Notes: generated by a model not told the origin, from the letters alone. Counted from the stretch's first letter, positions 20,844 to 34,361 are shown. The stretch: 64,000 bases of DNA from Aldrovandia affinis (GCA_029706075.1 JAINUG010000134.1:1300001-1364000); one strand, 5' to 3'. Made by a program: numbers and translations.

Positions 20844-21454
20844 TGTCACGTCTTGTGATTAGGTGTTTTAGTTTATTCCATGTTTTCCTGGTTGTCCGGT
20901 CCGTGTTTTCACTTTCACTTACCTGTTTCCAGTCTTGTCATTGTATTATCGTTTTCACCTGTTCCTCATGTGTCTGATTGCAGTTAGCTGCATTCGTGTT
21001 AATTCCTGATTGTTTCTTGTTATGTCTGATGTATTTAGCTGTGCGTTTTCCAATGTTCGTTGCCAGATTGTCTTGTGCTTTGCTTATGCCTACACAACTT
21101 TCCAGCGGTCTCTTTGTTTACCTGTGTTTTGTTTCCTCGTGTTCGTGCTTCCGTGTTCAGTCCTGTCTCAGTCTTGTTCCCGATCCACCTGTTCGTGCTC
21201 CTCGTGGTTCCTGCCCTGCTCCTCTCTGTGTTCCCTGGACTGATTCTCTGTTATCGACCTCTGCCTGCCCATTGACCACGTCTTGCCTGCCTCTGACACA
21301 CCTGAAGCCTGGAACGGACTTTGCCTGTCCCTGACCACTCTTTGGATTCCTGTATTGCCCTGATTGCTCCCGTATGAACTTTGCCTGTCTTTGCAATAAA
21401 GAACATTATTGCATTCTTGGGTCCGCGCCTGGTTTTCCTACTCCGTTCCTGACA
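20844..21454 (+). mobile_element. Solo LTR (611 bp) with perfect 6-bp target duplication
   Basis: Begins TGTCACGTCTTG and ends CCGTTCCTGACA; the termini TGTCA/TGACA are inverted repeats. ACTAAA occurs immediately on both sides (20838-20843 and 21455-21460). An AATAAA polyadenylation signal is at 21395-21400, about 54 bp from the 3' end, in the position expected for the R/U5 border. The region is C/T-rich on the plus strand with repeated 'CCTGTG/CCTGCC' motifs. Which LTR clade it belongs to cannot be told without internal sequence. Confidence 0.8.
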
Positions 21455-22170
21455 ACTAAAACTTGGATATGTCTCCCACATACCTTCTGGCAACATCTAG
21501 ATACGATTTCATGTTTTCTTCAACAATGGCTTTCTTTATGCCACCCTCCTATAAAGTTCAGATTTATGAAGTGGCCAGGCTATTGTTGTCCCATGGAAAG
21601 TTTCTCCCATTTCTAACATGGAAGACTGTAACTCGGTTAGAGTTGCCATTGTGGCCTCCCTAACAAGTGCCCTTCTTGCAAGGGAGCTCAGTTTTGGAGG
21701 ACGGCCTGTTCTAGGCAAATTCACAGTTGTGCCATATTCTCTCCATTTGTCTATGAAGGATTTAACTGTTTATTAACAGTTTTTGAAATCTTATATCTTT
21801 CTCGATTGTTGCTTTTGAAAAAACTTTTCTCAGATAGGCTTTGAGTGTTCTTTGGACTTTGTGATGAAGCTGTTGTTTGGAAATGCACTTACCAACTGTT
21901 GGTCCCCTCACAGACAGGTGTATTTAATTTGAAACACCTTAATTGTACACAGGTGGACTCCCATCAAATAATTATGTGAGCTCTGAAGACAACCAATTGT
22001 ACCATAGTTTGTCTTAAAAAAGGGGTGAATACTTATGCAATCAATTATTGTATGTCTTTTTATTTGTAATAAAATTAATTTTTTTACATTATAGAGTATA
22101 TTGTGTTATACTGTAAGTGGCAAGAAATCACAATTAAATCCATTTTAATTTCATGAAGCAAGAAAATCTA
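21455..22170 (-). mobile_element. Tc1-like relic, family D, 5' half
   Basis: Read on the minus strand, the 5' terminal region (from about 22170, CTTGCTTCATGAAATTAAAA) passes AAGTATTCACCCC near 22025 and leads into an N-terminal transposase fragment (21724-21536) reading NLPRTGRPPKLSSLARRALV and ending LHKSELYRRVA, followed by a stop and RKPLLKK. This is the helix-turn-helix half of a Tc1-like transposase. The catalytic half is missing; the solo LTR lies at its broken end. The terminal region is homologous to the family D copy at 47793. Confidence 0.7.
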
Positions 22171-23199
22171 ATGTGCACAATGTGGCATCACGTGCAAAAT
22201 GGCACACACATAAAAAAAAAGAAAAGAAAAAGATTGACGTACAGGATGCAGTACTTTAACAACGATGAATGGAGGAGTCTAAAAAAAGAAGATTGTTGGA
22301 GGGAGGGGTAAAGGAGGTGATGTTAGGGGCCACAGTGCCAAGGACACACACCTGACAGAGGTGGGAGACAGAGAGGAGTGGTGCGGGTGTTGCGCAGTGA
22401 CTGTGGAACAATGCTGTCAGAGCACAGGCCTGATTTGTTAGAGTGAAAGAGTTAAAGAGGGTTTTTTGGGGGTGGTTTCTTGTTTTGAAGCTGTTTGCAC
22501 CATAAGTTAGCAATGACTTCAATTAATCATTTTCATTTATGAATAGTTCAATTTATTTTTAATTGCAGTCAACGTTGACTGTGGCAGGTAAACTGGTACT
22601 ATCAATTTATGTAAAAAAATGTCTACTTAGTAAAATAATAAGCATATTTATCAAGTTGACTAACTTAAAATTGTATGTGCGCAATGTCAGCTTCCATTAG
22701 GCAATTTGTACAGAATTGGGAATCGACATTCAAGTCACATTATTAATTAATGCTAATAGAAATGTAGATGCTGAGACCACCAGTGACTGGAGATGTGTCA
22801 CAAAGGTTTATGTAACTGTCCGTGGGAGAGAGGATTTGGGCCTGTTCTTGTGTAATGAGACTGGGCCTTCAGGCACAGAGGGCTGTCATTGTATAAACTC
22901 AAAGTGAGACATTGGTCTTTTGCCTTGCCTGTCTTTGAAAAACGTTTTTTTCTTTTTTTCCTTTCCCTGAATCAATTCAGCTGCATTCACTGGGTGTCCT
23001 GTGACTTGGACTAGGGGAAACCAGATGCCAGACAGTAGCAGCGGTGGCAGCAGCAGCCACAGGTTATTTCATGGGTGAGCCTGAAGAAAGGGATGGGTGT
23101 GGATTAGGATTCTTAAGAGGGAAAGTGTTCTCTCGGCTCTCCAAAGAAAGTTTGTGGAAGGGTAAGATTTAAATACTGAAAATGTATGCATTCACTACT
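22171..23199. other. Unique intergenic sequence, no gene seen
   Basis: No supported feature. 22980-23180 is moderately GC-rich and non-repetitive. Confidence 0.45.
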
Positions 23200-23236
23200 G
23201 TAAGTCGCTTTGGATAAAAGCGTCTGCCAAATGGCG
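23200..23236 (+). repeat. Teleost SINE 3'-tail core fragment
   Basis: GTAAGTCGCTTTGGATAAAA followed by GCGTCTGCCAAATGGC is the widely dispersed tail of fish tRNA-SINEs, seen in reverse at 35050 and, more degraded, at 42870 and 48905. Confidence 0.7.
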
Positions 23237-23411
23237 TATATTATTATATTAAATAGCCAAGAAATGTGATACATTAGTCTTTAAAATGTGAACATCATGA
23301 GAAGTGGAACGGAAATGAAGTCCCACAGATGACTTCCTCTGCAGCGTTTAATTAGCCGCTATAACACAAAATAACACAGCCGCTGCTGAATAACGCATAG
23401 ATGCCACAGGC

Positions 23412-23625
23412 AGTGGTTATACCTCAGTGGTTCAAGAACGTGGCCCATAAAAAGGGAGGTTCCAGACTACAATCCCAGGTGGGACACTGCTGTTGTGCCC
23501 CTGAGCAGTGTTCTTTACCTGCATTACTTGGGTAAATACCCAGCAGAGTGGAATGAGGACATGTAAAACTTAAGCTTTGTAACCCGCCGTGGATAACAGT
23601 GACTGCTGAGCAAAATAAACACTGA
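23412..23625 (+). repeat. tRNA-derived SINE
   Basis: A degraded tRNA-like head (TATACCTCAGTGGTTCAAG, then GGTTCCAGACTACAATCCC as box B) is followed by GGTGGGACACTGCTGTTGTG and a tail with GCCGTGGATAACAGTGACTG, matching the same SINE body and tail found in reverse at 35022-35208. Confidence 0.7.
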
Positions 23626-26600
23626 AAGGGTTGCGTATGTTGGCGGAATGGGGTGAAATCACTGAGAAGATAGGGCCTAGCACTTGAGCTGGACTCTGGC
23701 ATGGCAGGGCCGGGGGTTAATTAAAACCCCCACGTTCGCCAACCGGCAGTAGAGGATGGCCTCGGGAATGTCAGATCTCACGACATGCAGGGGTCTGGGA
23801 GGGTGTAATGCTAGACTCATAAAATGTGTAGTTTTCTTTAGATGTACAACTGAATGTATTATTCACTGAAAGGTCAAGGCATTTACCACAGTTATCCCTT
23901 GTAAAGAAAACAAAACAGTTATTGCATTGGCCAGATACTGCTATATTGATTCCGACAAGAAATACCAATAAAACCTTGACTGCTTGAAAACCTTGACTTC
24001 ACTGTGTATAAATATTACTAGTATTGTTATTATTGGTTTAGGTAGTATTATTCAATAGCAAATCTACTGAAATATCTAAAAATACAAAAAACGCAAGTAG
24101 CCACAAAATGTCTGCCCTGTGGGAAATCACTTTAAAATGAGTATTTCATCCCTTTTTCCCCCCACAGGGTAAAGCTATAGCCATGTACTAATGTCAACAA
24201 CCTTTACAGAATGGAGGGCAAGGACACCGAATCCTCACCACACCCACACACAGCGATTCAAAAGTACCCTTTTGAAATAAACAAAGCCTGGGACCGAGCG
24301 CCATGTTTTTTCCCCAGTGTCACTGACATAACACGCACGCACAGCTGAGAAGCTGACAGGCCCTGTCCCATTTGCCACAGTGACATTCTGTCCCTGGACC
24401 AGAGCGGCTTCTTGTCATAATCTCCTTCGCGAGCAGAGAAAAGAGAAATCAAGAAGGGGAAGAAAAAAAAACTGTCATCTAAAAGAATATCCGCAACGCA
24501 CTTGGGATGTTACTTCAGTGCAAATTTGTCCTCTAAAATCCCTCACATGAAAGAAGCCAAATGAAAAGAAATGCAAATAACACTTAGCTTTGGTTGAAAT
24601 CAAAGTACCTCAAAGTAAGAAAAAAGAAATGTTTTACAATTACTTTGGCAATGATTCACATGTGTATCTAAGGCAAGATTTGCATCACTGAGCTTCATGG
24701 TATATATTATCTCGCCAAACAGTTTTGCATAATTGTTTAAATTCTTATCTGGAACTCCTTCAAATCAATACAAAGTGACTATGAATATGTATTAGCAATG
24801 GATTAGCTTTGACTACACAGGATGACACTAAATCTAAACTAATATAGACAAATCAAATGTGCCTTTAATCAGAAGATACTGCTGAAACTCCCCCCAAAAA
24901 ACAATTATTTCCTTCAGTGGAAAGAAATGCAGTTTTTATATGGTTATTAATGTCATTCATGTATAATAGGAAAGGATTTGCAGCATTTTAGCCATTAAAA
25001 CTATCCTGAAATTATTGTGTGGGTGCTGGTCTTTGGATGTTGTGAACTGAGAAGCATCTGCATGTGTACAGTCTAGTAAGATGTCCACTTTTTGTTCATG
25101 ATAATAATAATAATAATAATAAGAAGAAGAAGAAGAAGAAGAATAGTCCATTTATAAACAAGTAATATATCTGTAATAACTCATTCAACTCACTTCTAAG
25201 TACACAGTTGTTTTCATGCACTGTGTGAAGTGCCTGAAATCAGAGTGATTGCCCTCTTTTCAGACCTACAGGCATACCGCAACTCTTAGAAATGATTTTT
25301 TTAAATGCACACACACACACACACACTGTGTGATTCAGAAAAAGCATTTTCCGTTTTAGATCCGCTCGTTATCGGGGAGCGGTATCGCTCTGTCCGTGCG
25401 ACCCTGTCATTTGTGACTGCAGGAGTCAATTTGTGCCTCTGTGGCACTCGGTCTTTAATGGAAGAATTAATCAATGCACAGAGACACTTGATAAGAAGAT
25501 GCCTCAGCCTGGGAGATGCTTGCTCCTGTGGAGTGCCATCCACAAGCCCTTGAAAGGTCAGCCTTCACGGAGTAGCGCCAGGAAAATGGAAGTTCAGAAA
25601 AAAAAAATACATTCATATGTCACCCCCCTCCTGCTGCTCCCCCCGTTCTGCTCCCCACCGTAATTGTTATTGGTCATGATTTTTACAGGCTTAATGGTTA
25701 TCACTTTCTCTTCAAGCCCAGTCTGGTACTGCATGTGGTGTTGATTTATCGAGCACCGAGATAAAGACCCAAAACGGCCAGCTTAAACCTATACCAGTGT
25801 TTCCACGGTAATAGAATTGTTATTGATACACAGGCCTTCACCCTGCGCTGCGCACCAGTAATTACACCTGGAATGACAATGGAAGACCTGGTCCTTTTCT
25901 ATTAACTGTTGAAGGACTCAGGCATCGCACTACACCATTACATATGTAATTGTTTGGAGGACGTTATTGAACTGTGTTATGTTCCCTACTTTCAACATAG
26001 ACAGGATATAGTTTATCTTCCTTAGGAAAGAGCAAATTCAAATGTATTAATGTCCACATTAGGGCCTGACTTATTTAACCCCCCCAAACAAAAAAGTAAA
26101 GAAAGAGGAATATAAAAAATTTGGTGCATTCTGGGAAAAAACCCTTGTGGCTCACAGCACAGCTGTTATAGGTTTTTGGTATCTTTCTATCTTTAAGTGT
26201 AGAGACAATGCTTTGTATCTTTCAGGAAAGGGAAGCATCTGAACATCTGAACTAACACAATCAGGCATTGCATTGATTCAATTAAGTGATTAGGTGCTTG
26301 GAATCACTGTACACAAGCCAAGTGGGAGTGAAGTCAAAACCAGAATTCTGCCTTCATTGCTTGTGCAGTTGTGCCGAGCTCCAGTTTTCTAAATATATAT
26401 TTCTTATTTAGCATTTCAGAGAGAAATCACAGACATCAGTGCACTTCAGATGTTAAACACAGAGTTACAGCAACTGCTCTGTCTGGTGCTCTTTTTTTTT
26501 TTAATCTAAGAAAAAGTTGAGGGCTGACAGATGAGCGGGAGTCAGAGCGTCATGGGGACAGATCATTTGCTATCTGGATGAAATCAGAGAGAATGCTGAG

Positions 26601-27000
26601 GGTGTCAACTTTTTTTTTCTTGCTTACTGAGCGATTATGTCAGCCATTAAGAAAATTGATGAGTTCATTTCAGACACATCTATGGCACATTCCCTGCACA
26701 TCTAAGATACACTTTAAAGGGAACATCGCTTTGAAAATGCAATCTCACGGCGTTAAGTGAAAGACTCCAAGTGTGAAGCCTTACTGATGAACTACACAGC
26801 CTAACTCTGAGGATGCAGTGGGCCTCTCCAGCACACCTCCAATCCAAATATCCTGCTGTGTAACAGTACTGGCCAGGTTGATTTATCGCCACATTCTGCT
26901 GTCAAAGCACACCTTTTTTTGTGTTGGCAAATCAGTCACTTTTGTTCAACGAATATGGTTATTTCAGATTAGTCTGCAACTTGAATACAAAAGAGGCATA
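23626..27000. other. Unique intergenic sequence; short microsatellites only
   Basis: Contains ATA/AAG trinucleotide repeats at 25101-25142 and a CA tract at 25307-25325. The stretch 25340-25960 is GC-balanced and non-repetitive but has no supportable reading frame. Confidence 0.45.
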
Positions 27001-27524
27001 CAGGTAATTTACAAAATAAAGGAAACGCTTGTATAAATGAATGGTTCTGGCGGTACTGTTATGGTGCGGGATGCATTTTCCTGGCATAGTTTAGGTCCAC
27101 TCAACCCCTTAGAGGGCAAGGTAAACACCAAAAAGCTATTTGATTAAGTAATTTGTGAAGCATTTCTATCTTGATGGGGTCTCTTCCAGGATGTTAATGC
27201 CCCCATCCATGGGAAAAAGTGGTAACTGAATGTTTTTTTGAGCATGAAAACAATGTAAACCATATGCCATGACCATATCAGCCACCAGATCTCAACATGG
27301 GGAAAAAATGGAGCAGCACCTGAAACAGCATTTTACATGACTATCAACAAAACACCAAACAATAGGATTTCTCGTGGAAGAATGGTGTTGCATCACTACA
27401 TTAGAGTTCCAGACAGTTGTATAATCTATGCCAAGGCACATTGAAGGTGTTCTGGAGGCAAGGGGTGGCCCAATGCCCTATTAAGAGAAGTTGTCGGTGT
27501 TTCCTTTATTTTGGCAGTTATCTG
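27001..27524 (+). mobile_element. Internally deleted Tc1-like element, family A, copy 2
   Basis: 524 bp between TA dinucleotides. Starts CAGGTAATTTACAAAATAAA and ends TTTGGCAGTTATCTG. After GGAAACGCTTGTATAAATGA it jumps to GGTTCTGGCGGTACTGTTAT, the founder junction, then retains degraded C-terminal transposase sequence (CCACCAGATCTCAACATGG corresponds to the SPDLN motif). Confidence 0.8.
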
Positions 27525-30419
27525 TATATTCTCCTAAATAAGCATCTTGCCCCACCTCACTGACTCTGTCTCTGGTTCATCAGCTTCGATACCCTTTAGT
27601 ACTTCTGTCAACATGATGTCACCAAGGTTTCTGCAGCTCTGCATGGGCTCGAACCACGTTCTGAGCTAGTTCTGTGTATCTGTTGAATTACGAGTGGTAA
27701 GGCAATATTATCCAGTTGAATGTTAGTTTCATAAAATAATTAAGTCAGAGTGCCCCCCTCCCCCATACGTGCACAGTAATACATTGTATTAGTGACCTAC
27801 AAACTATGGTGGCCACAGAGGTATGCAAAACGATAACAGCACTGCACAACATAAGAATGCTCTACAGTATCCATAGAAGCACATCATGCTAATAGCCAAT
27901 TTGGGCTGCAGGGGGTTATACACTGTTATTTTAACCTCCCCCGGGGGGTGATGTCATCACAGACACCACATTTTTTCATGCAAACATGCCCTGGCTGGAA
28001 CATATCGTCATACTAAACAGTTTTGATACTGTTTCGTCATCTGCAAAACGTGTCAGGTGACTGTAACATGTTTCTTTACTTCTCTTTGTTTTTACGGTTA
28101 ACAATGTAGGTTATTCAACAAGGGCTGTATAAATAAAGTACACCCCGGACTCTATAACAGCATGCACTGCCCATTATCATTATCTCTGAATGACACTTGT
28201 AAGCATTTAAGCATGGTTTCTACACATTCCGCGAGCATCAACATTATGATATAGACTACATGGAAACAGAGAGAAAGAGAGGGTTAGATTAGCTGTGTAC
28301 CTGTATATGTGTGCATAAAAGTTAGGATTAAAGTGCATTACTCCGGTTCTACATGTACATATATAAAAATAAAAACACATTATGCTGCAGTTGCAGTATC
28401 CATTATATTGTGGGGGCTCGACCTTTAATTTAGAAGTATGACATTGGTGTCGCCCCACCGATTATATTTTTCCAGTTGAGACCAAGAAGGCATACGCATG
28501 AGCTCTAGCTCTAATGCAGTAATATTACAAAAGCAATATCTCCAACCATTTTTAATATATAATTTCCTTCTTCATAACTTGGTGGGGATGAATATGAATG
28601 AGTTTTAATGGTTTAATTTTCATGTAGTTTCATTTTCTTAAGGCCAGACCTCAAACTACCCAGCTGCGTTAGCTTAATTCTTTTTTTTTTCTTCCTTTCT
28701 CCATTGTGGCCCATGTTCTTCTCTATCCATAAAAAAAAAAAATCTCCTCACCTTATTGCCTCCAGGAATATTGTCATCTCTATCCTGTTTTTGCAGGCTG
28801 GGACCAAAAATGTAAATCGATATATTCATTACCATGTGTGGAATACGAAACAGTTGTGCAAGGGTAAACGGATACTGCTGATTATGTCAATATTGTAGAA
28901 ATGGGGATAACACACAGGGCAGCCCGGATTGTCTTTTAGTCTTACAAAGAAAGAACCAGGACTTTTTATGTACATACAGTATAATGTAGTTTACTTGGTA
29001 TTCTGGTCCCATATTTCATTTGCCACTGTCCTCATCACTCAGATTGTCTGGAACATGAAGTCAATAAAAATAATTATGACTGAATGCATAGGAGAAGAAA
29101 AAATAGCTCCTACTGTTGCATGAGGAAATCAATCTTTCGTACCCCACCCCCTCCCGCACCCACCCCACCCACCCCCGTAACCAATGCCGATCTCTCTCTC
29201 AAAATGTTATACGCTCCACAACTCAAGTCCTTTGAAAAAAAAATCCTCATTTCTTAGCCTCTTTGTTTAAAGCAGCCAAATATAATTTGTTTCTGGTTAG
29301 TCAGTGGTGCACCTTACTGCGTTGTGTGTTCATCGGTTTTGACTGTCGTGTGCTGAATGCGATTATCAAATTGATTAAACGCTTGGGTGTTGCTGTGTGG
29401 AGTCCAAAGGCAACACAATGACACATGGGTGTTCTGACTTTTGGGGGAAAAGTTTCTGGTAGGAGTAAACAGTTGGGTACTTGTGTGTCACGACCGCACT
29501 TCCATTAACACTATGAGCGCTATTAAGTTTCTCATGCGTTTGACAATTTTGAAATTAAAATAACTTTGCTGTCGGGAAAGTCAGGTCAGCCTCCCAGTCC
29601 CTGACTTTTTCTAAAAATGTTTTTTAGACCTTCCTGAACAAAACCAAATCCTTATTTTTGAGATGGTCTGTACTGAACTTTGAAATGTCAACACCCGAAA
29701 GACGTTGGTTTGCATCTTCTTGTATGCCTGGAAAACCAGCGCTCCTAGTGATAGACATAGAATTTATAGTTTAGTCCGACATGAAATGTACAGCAAGGCA
29801 GAGCACTTTTATTAGAATCATGTTCAGTGTTGCGTTTCACAAGCAGAAGAATGGCATTGATAAACTGCCATTCAAGGACATGCCCAAGCTGTTTTTGTCT
29901 GCAAGAATCAGTGAAAGAAAACACACGCCTGTGTTTAATCAACATCTGACATGAAATATGACTTGTAAATCAGTCAATGAACACACCTGTGATGGCCAGC
30001 GAGAATGATGCTCATGAACACTATGAAAACGCAGGGATTTCAATCAAAAAAACATTATTGCAGGGAAGCCCATCTGAGACCGAAGCCTCATTTGCAGTGG
30101 GGCCCTGCTACGTGGCACAAGTAAAAACATAATATCAAATATAAGAATAATAATAAGAGATAATACAACACATAAGACAGACAGACCGGTACATTCAAAT
30201 ACGCTTTACATTCAAATAAAACATTCGGTGAGTTGGGTATTTAAATTGTTTTGAAATGGTTGATAGGATCTGGATCTGATGGGATTCCTGTACAACAATT
30301 CTGTAGTTCTTGAGGATTAAGAGGCTACCAGAAGGCCTTTCCTCAGCAGCTTTAGGGCAGTGGTTGTTGGACCCCTCCAGAATCAGAATCCAGAACGTTG
30401 GTAGAGAACAATTCTAAAG
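27525..30419. other. Unique intergenic sequence, no gene seen
   Basis: Homopolymer runs and a C-rich patch (29138-29176) only. Confidence 0.5.
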
Positions 30420-30545
30420 CAATCTCTCTTTCTCTCTCTCATACATTCTAACTCTCTCTCTTTCTCATACATTCTCTCTCTCTGTCTCATACATTATCTC
30501 TCTCTCTCTTTCGCTCATACATTCTCTCTCTCTCTCTCGTACATT
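30420..30545. repeat. CT-rich minisatellite with CATACATT spacers
   Basis: Five irregular units of (CT)n separated by CATACATT or CGTACATT. Confidence 0.85.
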
Positions 30546-31654
30546 GAGGTCATTGTGCCTCAATGTATCAGGTTTATTGTTTCACTTATTGTTAAATGTT
30601 TAATCTTTTTATTAATTCATGTATTTATAATTTGTAAAACACCCATAACGATGCTGCTCAGTGTGTAACTCATGTAATTAATACAAATATCAGGTTAATC
30701 ATGCAAAAATGCAGGGCTTGAAAACGTGATATTCTTCATATCTTCATTCTTCTACACATTTCTCTGGCTTCAAGCATCCTGACATAATTATTAAGAAGCT
30801 ACATCCATTTTGACTCCACTGAGTGACACATACATGAGTAATCAATGTGTTTTTTGCTTAAAGCCTTTGTGTATCTGAAGGTAGGGGGTATATACATTTC
30901 AGTAAATATAAAATATTTTATTACATTGGGTACATTTTATCTGCGGTCGTATTCCTTTGTCCATGAAAGAGAGTGAGGCAGGAAGGCCACAACAGAGTCT
31001 GTTGTACTATTTACATATGGCCGCGATTAAATTGAGGAGTTTTATGGACACAAGCCCAAAGTGTATGCTAATTGCCACCTGTCAAAGCCTTTGGAATATG
31101 CTAAATAAATAAATAAATAAATCATATTAAGAAATAAATCATATTTAATATTATATATGCCATTCTCATCATGAATGCAAACCGAACAGGGAGCCTAAAT
31201 TCGGTCTGGATCGCTTGCTTAGGGGTTGCAGTGGCATTACTAGGCATCCATCACAAAGCACCGCCCCCCCGGACTATGTGCTGAAACGTGGCATGTCGGT
31301 ACGTTGCCAGGCAATTTTGGCACATGCAGCTTGCGCTGAAAACATACATCATCAAGCACAGGACAGACCTGCAAAGCACCAAGACCAGAGCCTCCCCATC
31401 CATCACTCCTGAGCCGTCAGGAACAGCCCTGCGGAGGGAGATTGAATTCCTTTATTAACAAGGGCAAAGAAAGATGACATCCCTGCCAAGGTTTTGTATA
31501 ATGAAGTTGACAATAAAAATAGAAAAGGGGAAAAAAATACATACATAAGATGCTCACATGTAAATAAACCTATAGTCTGGGAATGAGGAATTTCATTGCA
31601 CACACACACACACACAAACACACATGCATATATATATACTCTATGAATACTTTT
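30546..31654. other. Unique intergenic sequence, no gene seen
   Basis: Holds an (AAAT)n tract near 31102-31122 and a CA tract near 31599-31615. Confidence 0.5.
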
Positions 31655-31990
31655 TCTTTTTAAATACATTTATTTCAAAAATTTTCCCGTTTTTCTCCCA
31701 ATTTGGTTGCCAATTATACTCTCTATTTATTTCAATTCCCCACCCCCACGAGTCCGCCGCCACATTCCTGGCCGGTTCCCGCCTCTTCCGAGACGAAAAT
31801 TCTTCCACGGACACCTTTAACCTTCTCCTCGACGGACACATGCCGGCTCACCCTCCCCCTCCCTCGGATGTGGACAGCCAAATGGGGCTCCGATCGGGGC
31901 TGACAACGAGGGCCGGTCTGGTAGAGACGTGAGTTTCGAACCGCCACACCAAAGTGTGGCGCATTAGACCGCTACGCCATCTGCCGCCCC
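31655..31990 (-). repeat. tRNA-derived SINE
   Basis: Minus-strand head GGGGCGGCAGATGGCGTAGC with box B GGTTCGAAACTC (about 31936-31947) is tRNA-like, including a hairpin CGCCACACTTTGGTGTGGCG in the anticodon-arm region. A roughly 270-bp body follows, ending AATTGGCAACCAAATTGGGA and an A-rich tail. Length, head and tail identify a SINE, not a tRNA gene. Confidence 0.8.
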
Positions 31991-32544
31991 TCTATAAATA
32001 CATTTAATTTTTGACACTAATGGCAACAAAATAAAATTCCACATACAGCATATATATATATCTTAACTTCATTAAGTTCAATAATGAAGGGTGGGATCTA
32101 GCAATATGTATTTAGTGTTTTTGACTTTTGACAATTAGTTACTAATCAGGTGTAATACAACAGTAATCATGCACATCTGCAGTATTGCTGCAGTTGAGCC
32201 CTGATTCTCAATTTTGGTGCAGGTGTGTATAATTCTGGGAAGGGGAGCATCAAGGAAACCTCTCTATGACACGCATGGAAATGGCTCCGCGTTCCTCACT
32301 TGGTACAATGAAGGCACGAAGCCAGCTGGGCCGGGACTCCACACAAATTGCATCGGGCCGCTTTTGCGTCACTCAATATTAAATTGGATAAGCATCCGGG
32401 TACCATGGTATATCCTCAGTGTCACTCATAATGAGAAAAAAACATGCTACTTCACATGAAGTTTGTGCTCCCCAAGTATATCAATTGCTGTATGTATTTG
32501 AAACTGTTTGCACACATTGCATACACGCGGGTCTAGTCTACATA
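31991..32544. other. Intergenic, no gene seen
   Basis: AT-rich; no recognised feature. Confidence 0.45.
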
Positions 32545-33113
32545 CAGGTAACTCCCCAAATAAAGGAAACACTTGAGTAAATTAAGGGTTCTGGCAGCTC
32601 TGTTGTGTTGTGGGGTGCATTTTGGAATGCACCTGGAATGGTTTAGGTCCACTCAACCCCTTACAGGTTCAGGTAACCACCAATAAATACAAAGCCATTC
32701 TGAGTGATTGTTTTCATCCCATGGTGAAGCATTTCTATCCTGATGGGAGTGGTCTCTTCCAGGATGACAGTGCCCCCATTCCGCAGGGCACAAGTGATCA
32801 TTGAATGATTTGATTAACAAAAAAACGATGTAAACCATATGCTATGGCCATCTCAGTCACCAAATCTCAACCTAACTGAACACTTATAAGATATTCTGGA
32901 GCGGTGCCTGAGATAGCGTTTTCCATCACCATCAACAAAACACTGAATAATGGATTTTTTACAGAATAATGGTGTTGCACCCTTCCAAATGAGATCCAGA
33001 CACTTATACAATCTATGCCAAGGTCTATTGAAGCTGTTCTAGCAGATTGTAGTGGCCCAACATCCTATTAAGACACTTTAGGTTGGTGTTTCCTTTATTT
33101 GGGCAGTTACCTG
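32545..33113 (+). mobile_element. Internally deleted Tc1-like element, family A, copy 3
   Basis: 569 bp between TA dinucleotides, TIRs CAGGTAACTCCCCAAATAAA and TTTGGGCAGTTACCTG. The retained frame (from about 32625) reads GLGPLNPLQVQVTTNKYKAI, then GSGLFQDDSAP with the second catalytic Asp, and later degraded LNLTEHL with the catalytic Glu, typical of Tc1-like DD34E enzymes. The N-terminal half is absent at the founder junction (AAGGGTTCTGGCAGCTCTG). Confidence 0.85.
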
Positions 33114-34360
33114 TATGTCCAGTTTATTATCCATGTGCGTCTCTTCCAAGAAATTAGTGAACTGAGGATCCGAACACTGTGATACCTTCACAAGCATCAT
33201 CAGACATAATAACAGCTAACAGCCCATGATATGCACACACATGTAAACATGCACCCACAGACACCATTAGCGCTAGATTAACCATTATGGACTGCTCTCT
33301 GTACCCAGCAGAGCGACGCCCACCCATCACAGAGAACAGGGCCAACCACCGCCGTCAGTTACGAGACAAACGTTTCCATTCCCTTGCACTGAAGCCCAGA
33401 TAACCGCAGACTTACAAATTTAATTATTTCTCTTCTAAGGTTATAAAATAATTTGATTATATGGGCAAGCAGCAAAGCAGGGATCCATGTCTCTTCCCCA
33501 TCTTAGGTTAAGTGCTTTGGTTCCATTGAATACCCTCATTACCCTGTGCGTGCGGGTACATTAAAATATAATTTTGTTAATAAAAGTGCAATCAAATCAT
33601 CTGATGTGACTTGGAAATAATTGAAGGAATTGTACCAAGATCAAAGATGCATTCGGTATGAGCAGCTTTCAGATGAGTAGGATATAAGACAGCTGGAAAA
33701 AGAAGAGGGAAAATTGGTTCAAATTGAAATTTGGTCAAAAGCACACAATTCTTGCAATATGAATGGAGTATGTATAACGGGGAAGATGTAATGAATGAAT
33801 GGCCTAAACTATTATCAACAGAAATATACAGTAGATATTTAGCATCTGGTGCCTCAAATATTAAGTTAACATTCTGCAGTGCAATAGTTCAAATTTATTG
33901 CATTTGATCTCTGCAAAGACAAAGTTAAAACGATAGAGGATTATGTTGACCCAATCTTATGTTGTCTCAGCTTAAAAGACAGAGTAGTATTCCATCTTTA
34001 AATGATGAAGCCATGTTTTCATTTTCCTCCCTTTTCATTTGCCAGTAAAACACAATTTTGTATTCCCAGGACTGCGTAAAAATCTTTTTAAAACTGTTTC
34101 TACCGTCTCTCCCCAGCACACATGAGCCTTAAAAGCATCTCAGAACACTTAAATAAGTCATGCTTTCAGCACTTTCATACTTGAACTCTGCTTTAAACTC
34201 CATTAAAGAGTACTGAAGTGACTTTTAAGTATTCTTTCTAACAAATCTAGAATTTTGCCTTGCATGTTTCTGAAGAAAATACAAGCTTCCCCAAAAAGGA
34301 ATAGTTTTTGCCATTAAAACATCACATACTGTATGTATTTTGTGCAGCATCATGGTATAA
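33114..34360. other. Unique intergenic sequence, no gene seen
   Basis: AT-rich, no supported feature. Confidence 0.5.
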
Positions 34361-34361
34361 A

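Noticed and set aside
20978..21334. 118-codon ORF with Cys/Leu-rich peptide
   Set aside because: It lies within a C/T-rich solo LTR; overlapping ORFs in all frames show composition bias rather than coding.
25301..25663. ORFs on both strands of a GC-balanced block
   Set aside because: Mutually overlapping, no domain; better considered as a possible conserved non-coding region.
31930..31990. tRNA-like sequence with good box A and box B
   Set aside because: It continues into a SINE body and A-rich tail, so it is a SINE head, not a tRNA gene. The same holds for 45060-45113, 49490-49553, 60512-60590 and 60990-61056.
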